From an uncultured bacterium (GTDB taxonomy: Bacteria; Bacteroidota; Bacteroidia; Chitinophagales; CAIODY01), in contig CAIODY010000052.1 in the NCBI GenBank assembly GCA_903857255.1, positions 1 to 49,266 on the forward strand: 49,266 bases of DNA, in the 5' to 3' direction. The notes beneath the pieces are model-generated. The model was not told the origin of the DNA and made no database searches. It was given only the letters and a program-made list of their open reading frames with translations. The position numbers were made by a program, and so were the translations under genes. Shown one piece after another: positions 25,234-31,707 of this stretch (position 1 is its first letter; the number at the start of each line of letters is the position of its first letter).

Positions 25234-26094
25234 ATGATTCCATCTGAATTTAGTAGTATTAAAATTGGTGAGATAAATAAATTGCAAGTGCTTCGTTTAT
25301 CGCCACAAGGGCTATATTTAGGTTTTGAAGAAGGCGTTAATTTGTTGTTGCCCAATAAATATGTTCCTGAAAACACAGCAATTGGCAATATGCTTGATGT
25401 GTTTGTTTATACCGATTCAGATGATAGATTGATTGCTACAACGCTTGAACCACAAATAAAACTGAATGAAATTGGTGTGCTGAAAGTGAGAGAGGTGAAT
25501 GATATTGGCGCATTTATGCAATGGAATATTGAGAAAGATATACTGGTACCATACAGAAATCAGAAACATAAATTGATGGCTGGCAAATCGTATCCAGTGT
25601 ATTTATACTTAGATAACAACACAAATCGTTTGGTAGCTACTGCCATGTTGGATAAATTTTTGAACAATGAAATTTTATCCATCAAACAAGGCGATGAAGT
25701 AGATTTGATTATTTACGAACATACCGATTTGGGGTATAAAACAATCATCAACAAACAACACTTGGGCTTGTTATATCACAATGAAATTTTTCAATCAATT
25801 GCCGAAGGACAATGTTTGAAAGGTTATATCAAAACCATTCGTGAAGATGGGAAAATTGATGTAAGCCTTCAACCACAGGGCTTTCAGCATATTGATACCT
25901 TTACCGAAAAAGTTTTAATTTTTTTGCAAAAGAATAATGGTAAAATGATTTTAACCGATAATAGTTCGCCCGATGAAATAAAAGAGCAATTAGGAATGAG
26001 TAAAAAACAATTTAAAAAAGCAGTGGGTATTTTATACAAATCTCATAAAATAAAACTAGAACCAGACTGTATAACATTAGTAGTTAAACAGTAA
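25234..26094 (+). CDS. CvfB-like S1 RNA-binding protein
   Basis: From the ATG at 25234 the product is 286 residues. Three S1-type OB domains are followed by a winged helix (about 225-286, SPDEIKEQLGMSKKQFKKAVGILYKSHKI), the CvfB/YitL architecture. CvfB in Staphylococcus binds RNA and affects virulence gene expression; the role here is probably post-transcriptional regulation. A TACCTTCG promoter-like element (25222-25229) lies only four bases ahead of this ATG, which favours it over the earlier start at 25192 and suggests a leaderless transcript. Confidence 0.85.
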   Translation: MIPSEFSSIKIGEINKLQVLRLSPQGLYLGFEEGVNLLLPNKYVPENTAIGNMLDVFVYTDSDDRLIATTLEPQIKLNEIGVLKVREVNDIGAFMQWNIEKDILVPYRNQKHKLMAGKSYPVYLYLDNNTNRLVATAMLDKFLNNEILSIKQGDEVDLIIYEHTDLGYKTIINKQHLGLLYHNEIFQSIAEGQCLKGYIKTIREDGKIDVSLQPQGFQHIDTFTEKVLIFLQKNNGKMILTDNSSPDEIKEQLGMSKKQFKKAVGILYKSHKIKLEPDCITLVVKQ

Positions 26095-26135
26095 AAAAAA
26101 AGGCAACCCTAATGTTTAATTAAAGTTGCCTTTTT
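26093..26135. terminator. Bidirectional terminator between cvfB and hpf
   Basis: AAAAAGGCAAC (26097-26107) pairs with GTTGCCTTTTT (26125-26135) around a 17-base loop, with A and T tracts on either side. It serves both convergent genes. Confidence 0.88.
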
Positions 26136-26154
26136 CCAAAAATGGGTTTGAAAA

Positions 26155-26454
26155 TTAACTCACCATTTTTTCTTTCTTCTTAATTAATTGTTTTTTCATT
26201 TGGTCAATTGCTAAATCTAAAGCAGCCTCAAACATATTACTGGTTTGGCTTGTAAACAAATCGGCACCAGGAATGTGTAATCTAATTTCTAATACTTTTT
26301 CTTTTACAGGAGCATCATTATTATCTAATTTTAAATAAACATCTGCTCTTTCAATTTTCTGATGAAAATGTTCCAGTTTACCAACTTTTTCTTCAATGGT
26401 TTCTTTCAATTTTGAATCAGGAGAGAAATGAATGGAATGAATTTGAATGTTCAT
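26155..26454 (-). CDS. hpf: Ribosome hibernation-promoting factor, short form
   Basis: The product is 99 residues, the short HPF/RaiA (YfiA-like) type without a C-terminal dimerisation domain. It binds the 30S decoding region in stationary phase and blocks translation. Family features are the opening MNIQIHSIHFSPDSKLKETI, the central EKVLEIRLHIPGADLFTSQTS and the closing basic helix AIDQMKKQLIKKKEK. It is followed by the Xer recombinase and rpsU on the same strand, a gene order common in Bacteroidota. Confidence 0.9.
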   Translation of the reverse strand: MNIQIHSIHFSPDSKLKETIEEKVGKLEHFHQKIERADVYLKLDNNDAPVKEKVLEIRLHIPGADLFTSQTSNMFEAALDLAIDQMKKQLIKKKEKMVS

Positions 26455-26554
26455 ACTTCGCTTTGTTTTGTGGTTATAAAATAATTATTAAAAAATTGAT
26501 TTCACGAAATTACATTTTAAGGGATTAAAGTCAATACGTAGAATCATTTATTTT

Positions 26555-27439
26555 TTACGCTCGTGGATGTGCTTGTTGAAATGCTTTTTTTAATTTCTCA
26601 ATCGTGTTATGTGTGTAAACCTGTGTTGCTGCTAAACTGGAATGCCCTAACAATTCTTTGATAGCATTCAAATCAGCACCTTCATTGCTTAAATGCGTTG
26701 CAAATGAATGACGCAACACGTGTGGACTTTTCTTTTCAATTGTAGTAACCAAGTTGAGATATTTTTTTACCAAGTTGTAAACAAATTTTTCGTACATTTT
26801 TTTACCATTATTCATCACCAATAAAAAATCGTGTACTGCTGCTGCTTCCAATTGATTGCGCTGTTGTAAATATTCTTTTATCATTGGTAAAAGTTGATTA
26901 TTAAACGGTACAATTCGTTCTTTATTTCCTTTACCCAAAACTTTTATTTGCAGCTGATGTAAATTGATATTTGAAATAGTGAGGTTAATTATTTCGCTTC
27001 GTCGAAAGCCACAATTGTAAAGCAATTCAATGGTTAGCTTATCTCTCAAGCCTGAAAAATCATTTGTGAATTGAACATGCTCTAACAAGTTATTCATGCT
27101 TTTTTCTTCTACAAAAACAGGTAATCGTTTGGCGATTTTTGGTGCCACTACTTTTTGCATCGGGTTGCGTTCAACCACATTTTGTTTTAATAAAAATTTG
27201 AAGTACGATTTTAATGTAGAAAGCTTTCTGTTGATGGTTTTGGCGTTGTTTTTTTCATTCACCAAATTCACCAACCACGAGCGAATATGCTGATGATTAA
27301 TTTGCTTATCATCCATTTCACCATAAGATGAATTGATAAAAATAAAAAACTGCTTAAGGTCTTCACCATAAGCAGTTAATGTATGCTTCGAATATCTTTT
27401 TTCGAATTGTAAATATTGCAAAAACTCGGCTGTCATCAT
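26555..27439 (-). CDS. Tyrosine recombinase of the XerC/XerD type
   Basis: The product is 294 residues, typical of Xer recombinases that resolve chromosome dimers at dif. Core-binding SAM-like domain about 1-90; catalytic domain with Arg146 (YNCGFRRSE), Lys170 (VLGKGNKER), His240 and Arg243 (PHVLRHSF), His266 (LLGHSSL) and Tyr275 (TQVYTH). All catalytic residues are present. It lies between hpf and rpsU, a conserved housekeeping position, and lacks the extra patch of integron integrases, so it is not likely to serve the attC-like elements. Confidence 0.92.
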   Translation of the reverse strand: MMTAEFLQYLQFEKRYSKHTLTAYGEDLKQFFIFINSSYGEMDDKQINHQHIRSWLVNLVNEKNNAKTINRKLSTLKSYFKFLLKQNVVERNPMQKVVAPKIAKRLPVFVEEKSMNNLLEHVQFTNDFSGLRDKLTIELLYNCGFRRSEIINLTISNINLHQLQIKVLGKGNKERIVPFNNQLLPMIKEYLQQRNQLEAAAVHDFLLVMNNGKKMYEKFVYNLVKKYLNLVTTIEKKSPHVLRHSFATHLSNEGADLNAIKELLGHSSLAATQVYTHNTIEKLKKAFQQAHPRA

Positions 27440-27479
27440 CTATTACAAAGCTATGAATAGATTTTGATGAAAACAAATT

Positions 27480-27674
27480 TTATGCGTTTTGAGTGCCGTA
27501 AGTTTCTCTAACGTAAATAGCTTTCATAACTTCTTTACGGCGGCGAACTGAAGGTTTTACGAAGGCTTGACGACCACGTAATTCTTTTACAGTTTGTGAT
27601 TTATCAAATTTCTTTTTGTACTTACGCAACAATTTATCTACTGTGTCGCAATCTTTAGTTGTGATGATTAACAT
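27480..27674 (-). CDS. rpsU: 30S ribosomal protein S21
   Basis: The product is 64 residues, basic, with the S21 pattern: CDTVDKLLRKYKKKFDKSQT and RRRKEVMKAIYVRETYG. It binds the 30S platform near the 3' end of 16S rRNA. In Bacteroidota S21 is involved in anti-SD sequestration. A full promoter lies immediately upstream. Confidence 0.95.
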   Translation of the reverse strand: MLIITTKDCDTVDKLLRKYKKKFDKSQTVKELRGRQAFVKPSVRRRKEVMKAIYVRETYGTQNA

Positions 27675-27698
27675 ATTATTTTATGAATATTTGGAGCG

Positions 27699-27729
27699 CA
27701 AAGATAATTATTGTTTTCAGAAATGCAAC
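27699..27729 (-). promoter_or_regulatory. Promoter of rpsU
   Basis: On the minus strand GTTG (27726-27729) and TATCTTTG (27699-27706) are separated by exactly 19 bases, a good match to the Bacteroidota -33/-7 arrangement. It abuts the end of the acyl-CoA dehydrogenase gene. Confidence 0.7.
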
Positions 27730-27731
27730 TT

Positions 27732-28874
27732 TTAATGCTTAGAAATTTCACGAGCAATCACCAACTTTTGAATTTCGCTTGTCCCCTCTCCTATTGTACA
27801 AAGCTTAGAATCTCTCCAATATTTTTCAACTGGAAAGTCTTTGGTGTAGCCATATCCGCCAAAAATTTGTACAGCATTTTCAGCGCATTGCACCGAAATT
27901 TCAGAAGCATAGTATTTTGCAAAAGCCGATTCTTTAGTAACTTTTTCGTGGCGATTTTTCATGTCAGCAGCTTGCAAAGTCAATAGTTCAGCCGCTTCAA
28001 TTTTCATTTTCATATCTGCTAATTTAAAAGCAATGGCTTGAAAATTTGAAATAGGTTGGTTGAATTGATGACGTTCTTTTGAATATTGAATACTGGCTTC
28101 GTAAGCACCTTTGGCAATTCCGCAAGAAAGAGCAGCAATCGAAATTCTACCACCATCTAACACTTTCATGGATTGAATAAATCCATCGCCCACATTTCCT
28201 AAAACGTTGGATGCTGGTATTCTGCAATTATCAAAAATCATTTCAGTGGTTTCACTGGCTCTCATGCCTAATTTATTTTCTTTTTTTCCTGCCGAAAATC
28301 CTGCTGTGCCTCGTTCTACAACCATTGCTGTCATGCCATGACTATCGCCCACTTCGCCAGTGCGAACAATCACCACAGCTACATTGCTCGATTTGCCGTG
28401 TGTTATCCAACATTTTGTACCATTAATAATCCAATCGTTGCCATCTTTTACAGCCACACATTTCATGTTGCCAGCATCACTGCCGGTGTTGGGTTCGGTT
28501 AATCCCCATGCGCCCAACCATTCGCCAGTGGCTAATTTGGGTAACCATTTCTTTTTTTGTTCTTCATTACCAAATTGCAAAATATGACCTGTGCAAAGTG
28601 AATTATGCGCTGCCACTGATAAACCAATGGAGCCGCAAATTTTTGCAATTTCAGAAACAACAGTATAATATTCTTGATAGCCTAAGCCGCTTCCACCATA
28701 CTCTTCAGGCACTAACACACCTAGGAATCCCATTTCACCTAATTTTTTAATAAGGTCGATGGGGAAATGTTGCGCTTCATCCCATTCCATCACAAAAGGC
28801 TTGATATGTTTTGCACCGAAATCTTTTATAGTTTCGGCAATCATTTTTTGATTTTCAGTTAATTCAAAGTGCAT
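27732..28874 (-). CDS. Acyl-CoA dehydrogenase
   Basis: From the ATG at 28874 the product is 380 residues, full length. It oxidises acyl-CoA to the 2-enoyl form and passes electrons to ETF. Seen: WGLTEPNTGSDA near 125-140, WITHGKSSN, MRASETTEMIFDNCRIP, and the C-terminal GGYGYTKDFPVEKYWRD. Sequence is closest in feel to short/branched-chain dehydrogenases. A promoter -7 element overlapping the alternative start at 28895 supports the chosen ATG. A second acyl-CoA dehydrogenase lies at the right edge. Confidence 0.93.
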   Translation of the reverse strand: MHFELTENQKMIAETIKDFGAKHIKPFVMEWDEAQHFPIDLIKKLGEMGFLGVLVPEEYGGSGLGYQEYYTVVSEIAKICGSIGLSVAAHNSLCTGHILQFGNEEQKKKWLPKLATGEWLGAWGLTEPNTGSDAGNMKCVAVKDGNDWIINGTKCWITHGKSSNVAVVIVRTGEVGDSHGMTAMVVERGTAGFSAGKKENKLGMRASETTEMIFDNCRIPASNVLGNVGDGFIQSMKVLDGGRISIAALSCGIAKGAYEASIQYSKERHQFNQPISNFQAIAFKLADMKMKIEAAELLTLQAADMKNRHEKVTKESAFAKYYASEISVQCAENAVQIFGGYGYTKDFPVEKYWRDSKLCTIGEGTSEIQKLVIAREISKH

Positions 28875-28892
28875 AATTTTTTTTTGAGGTTG

Positions 28893-28900
28893 CAAATATA
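28893..28900 (-). promoter_or_regulatory. Promoter -7 element of the acyl-CoA dehydrogenase gene
   Basis: On the minus strand it reads TATATTTG, an exact TAnnTTTG, 18 bases ahead of the ATG. A CTTT 19 bases upstream is a weak -33 box. Confidence 0.5.
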
Positions 28901-28925
28901 CAAGGCTAAAGAAATTTTAAAAGAT

Positions 28926-28933
28926 TACTTTTG
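28926..28933 (+). promoter_or_regulatory. Promoter -7 element of tRNA-Arg
   Basis: TACTTTTG, an exact TAnnTTTG, ends 13 bases before the tRNA. No clear -33 box. Confidence 0.5.
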
Positions 28934-28946
28934 CAATCGTTTTTTT

Positions 28947-29021
28947 GGCGCCGTAGTACAATGGATAGTATAAGAGTTTCCGAAGCTCCAGATTCAGGTT
29001 CGATTCCTGACGGTGCCACCA
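28947..29021 (+). tRNA. tRNA-Arg (CCG), CCA encoded
   Basis: Acceptor GGCGCCG (28947-28953) pairs with CGGTGCC (29011-29017), discriminator A at 29018 and CCA at 29019-29021. The D-arm region is GTACAATGGATAGTAT. The anticodon loop TTCCGAA carries CCG, flanked by AGAGT and GCTCC. T-arm is CAGGTTCGATTCCTG. Probably the insertion site of the element whose recombinase remnant lies next to it. Confidence 0.92.
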
Positions 29022-29027
29022 TCCGAG

Positions 29028-29056
29028 AATCCTTCAATTTTTTTGAAGGATTTTTT
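29028..29056 (+). terminator. Terminator of tRNA-Arg
   Basis: AATCCTTCAA (29028-29037) pairs with TTGAAGGATT (29043-29052), a T-rich loop, followed by TTTTTT. The recombinase remnant is read through it on the other strand. Confidence 0.85.
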
Positions 29057-30037
29057 GTTTGAGCATGTTCTAAAGCCCTTGCTACACGGGCATTTTCAGC
29101 TATTATAGAATTTGCAGTTGTGGTTCGATAATTGCTTTTTTGGGTATTGTAGTATATTTTCTCTGGAAACACTATTTTTTGTAATCGTTGCTTTTCCCAT
29201 AAATCCCCAGAAGCCCATATTTTACTGATATTTTCAGATAATTTAACGCACTTATCAAGCAAAATTTCATGGTTCGATAAATTTGTTTTGGACTCATCAA
29301 TTTCGTTCAAAATTTCTGACATCTCCTTAGCATATTTCACTTTGAATTTTTCAAATAATTCCTTGTCAATTTCTCCCGAAACAAATCGTTCTTCCAGTTT
29401 ATCAATTTTAGCAGCCAAATCTTTTTTTCTTTTGAGAGAAACTGTTTTTGTTTGCTCTTTTGTGTCAGCTACTGTTTTTAACGAAAGTCTGATTTGTGCT
29501 TTTAATGGTTCTATAAATTTCGGATTGATTTCATAACGTTTTAAAAAGTTGGTAAATTCTTCGTGCATCTCTACTGCACTTCTGTTGCTGCAACAACTTT
29601 TCGTGTTGCATTTGTAATAATAAATCTGTTTGCTCTTAACAATATAACCTGTCATTATTTTACCGCACTTATCACACAAAACAGTTCGTTTCAATGGGAT
29701 GCTATCATCTTCTTTATGACTTTCAAACTTGCTTCGGTTTGCACTCAAAATCTGGATATTTAATGAAGGTTTCCTTGGTGATAATGGCTTCCCAATTTTT
29801 CCCTTCGACAATATTTTCACCCAACATTTATTGGTAAGCAATCCACAATAAAACATATTTCTGAAGGTAGCACTTAATCGTTTTTCAGAAAGTTGAACCC
29901 CTAACTTTTCCAACCATTTAGAAATTTCAGTAGTCGGCATCAGCATTTCTGCTTTCCACTTAAATGCTTTCTTAATAAGCCGAATAAGCCTGTAAAAACG
30001 TAATGCACAACGGGTTAAATTCAATCAAATTGATAAA

Positions 30038-30072
30038 GAAAAATCCTTTTCAATTTTGAAAGGGATTTTTTT
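30038..30072 (+). terminator. Terminator-like hairpin near the truncated end of the recombinase
   Basis: AAATCCTTTTCAA (30041-30053) pairs with TTGAAAGGGATTT (30056-30068) with one wobble, followed by a T-run. It resembles the tRNA-Arg terminator in sequence. No plus-strand gene ends here, so it may be left from the DNA that was removed when the recombinase lost its 5' end. Confidence 0.6.
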
Positions 30073-30142
30073 GTTAAAAAGAAAGAATGCTTATTTTCGC
30101 ATTCCTAAATTATTCACTAAAAATCTGTTTGTCATAAAAAAA

Positions 30143-30283
30143 ATGATTCTTGGTTTTCTGTTCATCAGCGTTTTCACTTTTAGTATTCACGAAAAATTAT
30201 TGGCAAGAGGATGCCGTTATGCTACTGTTTATAATAACTTATCATTGACCATGTGTAAAAGCCAACTTCCTTACACATGCTAA
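30143..30283 (+). CDS. Possible small exported peptide
   Basis: The frame from ATG 30143 encodes 46 residues: MILGFLFISVFTFSIHEKL, a signal-like start, then a short Cys-containing tail. A promoter-like TATTTTCG is seen near 30091, with TTTG about 18 bases before it. There is no other support for translation; it could as easily be chance. Unrecognised. Confidence 0.25.
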   Translation: MILGFLFISVFTFSIHEKLLARGCRYATVYNNLSLTMCKSQLPYTC

Positions 30284-30361
30284 ATCTTCTTGACTTTTAT
30301 TTTTCTAATTTCTCAAAATTTAATGTTGCTGCCTAAAAATATTCTTGTTTGTTTCATTTTT

Positions 30362-30393
30362 TTTGATACTTTACGTAACTATAATTTGATACT
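30362..30393 (+). promoter_or_regulatory. Direct repeat in the dinB promoter region
   Basis: TTTGATACT occurs at 30362-30370 and 30385-30393, 23 bases apart, with the palindrome TTACGTAA at 30371-30378 between them. It lies 30-60 bases before the polymerase gene and is a candidate operator for damage-induced control; no regulator gene is nearby. Confidence 0.4.
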
Positions 30394-30422
30394 AAATGTA
30401 GCAATAAAATTCAAACAGCAAA

Positions 30423-31628
30423 ATGCTCGAAAGAACAGTTACTCACATGGACTTGGATACATTCTTTGTATCTGTGGAGCGGAAGCTACATCCTGAATTG
30501 AACGGCAAACCTGTGTTGGTCGGTGGCATAGGCGACAGAGGTGTGGTGGCTTCATGCAGCTACGAAGCAAGAACGTATGGTGTGCATTCAGGTATGAGTA
30601 TGAAAATGGCTCGGCAACTTTGTTCTGAAGCATTGGTGATTCGGGGCGACCATGAACAGTATAGCAAATATTCCAACATCATAACCGACATTATTAAAGA
30701 CACTGTACCTGTTTATGAAAAAACTTCGATTGATGAATTCTATATTGACTTAACGGGAATGGATAAGTTTTTCGGTTGCTTCAAGTTTGCGACCGAACTA
30801 CGTCAGCGAATTATTAAAGAAACCGCTTTACCAATTTCTTTAGCGATGTCATCAAACAAAACAGTAGCGAAAATTGGTACAGGTCAAGCAAAACCAAATG
30901 GTCAATTAGAAATTATTCATGGCACTGAAAAAGATTTTTTAGCCCCGCTTTCTATAAAAAAAATTCCGATGGTAGGTGATAAAACTTATCAGCTGCTGCG
31001 CAACATGGGCGTTGAAAAAATAAAAACGATTCAGGAAATGCCGATGGAACTGATGCAACAAGTGTTGGGCGAAAACGGTATTTCGATTTGGAAAAAAGCC
31101 AATGGCATTGATACTTCGCCGATTGAACCCTATGATGAACGCAAATCTATTTCTACTGAAAGCACCTTTGAAAAAGATACCATTGATGTGGCATTCTTAA
31201 AACAAATGATTATCAGTATGACAGAAAAATTAGCGTATCAATTACGCACAGAAAATAAATTAACTGCTTGTATAACCATTAAAATCCGTTATGCTGACTT
31301 CAATACCTATACTATGCAAAGACGCATTCCATATACAGCTTTAGACCATGTACTCATTGAAAAAGCGAAAGAATTATTTGATAAGTTATTTCAGAAAAGA
31401 TTACTGGTGCGATTGATTGGTATTCGATTTAGTCATTTGATACAAGGCAATTATCAATTCAATCTGTTTGATGATATGAGAGAAAAAGTATTGCTCTACG
31501 ATGCGATGGATAAACTCCGAGACCGCTATGGAATGGATGCTATACAACGAGCATCAGCCATGCAAATCAAAAAAAATTCCTTCAGGAATCCGTTTAACGG
31601 TACAAAAACTATTGGTGATTTGGTTTAA
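30423..31628 (+). CDS. dinB: Y-family DNA polymerase (Pol IV/ImuB-like)
   Basis: The product is 401 residues. Catalytic residues are present: HMDLDTFFVSVERK (first Asp) at about 8-21 and KTSIDEFYIDLTG (Asp-Glu) near 104-116, with the finger R/Y segment SYEARTYGVHSGM. The helix-hairpin-helix and little finger follow (IQEMPMELMQQVLG; RIPYTALDHVLIEKA). So it should be active as a translesion polymerase, unlike true ImuB proteins that lack these Asp/Glu residues. It is followed, 79 bp downstream, by a short DnaE. This pair is the Bacteroidota version of the mutagenic polymerase cassette. Upstream there is no LexA-like S24 gene or imuA. Confidence 0.88.
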   Translation: MLERTVTHMDLDTFFVSVERKLHPELNGKPVLVGGIGDRGVVASCSYEARTYGVHSGMSMKMARQLCSEALVIRGDHEQYSKYSNIITDIIKDTVPVYEKTSIDEFYIDLTGMDKFFGCFKFATELRQRIIKETALPISLAMSSNKTVAKIGTGQAKPNGQLEIIHGTEKDFLAPLSIKKIPMVGDKTYQLLRNMGVEKIKTIQEMPMELMQQVLGENGISIWKKANGIDTSPIEPYDERKSISTESTFEKDTIDVAFLKQMIISMTEKLAYQLRTENKLTACITIKIRYADFNTYTMQRRIPYTALDHVLIEKAKELFDKLFQKRLLVRLIGIRFSHLIQGNYQFNLFDDMREKVLLYDAMDKLRDRYGMDAIQRASAMQIKKNSFRNPFNGTKTIGDLV

Positions 31629-31707
31629 AAAACGAGATGAAAAAATCGGACAAGTCTGCAAATCAATTGCGGATTTGTCCAACATCTTGTTGCAAAAAAA
31701 GGAAATC

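Larger units (their letters stand above)
28906..30024 (-). pseudogene. Large serine recombinase lacking its catalytic domain, reading antisense through tRNA-Arg
   Basis: The frame encodes 372 residues. About 15-60 match the Recombinase domain (TTEISKWLEKLGVQLSEKRL, FRNMFYCGLLTN). A zinc-ribbon region follows, CDKCGKIMTGY...YYYKCNTKSCC, then a coiled coil (about 180-270) and FPEKIYYNTQKSNYRTTTANS typical of the recombinase tail. The N-terminal resolvase domain with its nucleophilic serine (about 150 residues) is absent, so it cannot be active. The last ~38 codons run antisense through the tRNA-Arg terminator and the tRNA itself (VAPSGIEPESGASETL is a well-known tRNA-antisense phrase). It is the remnant of an element that inserted at this tRNA. 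Confidence 0.8.

Noticed and set aside
26555-27439. Xer recombinase as the integron integrase for the attC-like elements
   Set aside because: Housekeeping position between hpf and rpsU, normal Xer length and motifs, and no sign of the extra integron-integrase patch.
28907-29021. C-terminal ~38 codons of the recombinase as genuine protein
   Set aside because: They are the antisense of tRNA-Arg and its terminator; the natural end of the recombinase is probably earlier.
30056-30283. 75-codon version of the small peptide gene
   Set aside because: Begins inside the hairpin at 30038-30072 and ahead of the promoter-like element; only the shorter 46-codon version is kept, with low confidence.
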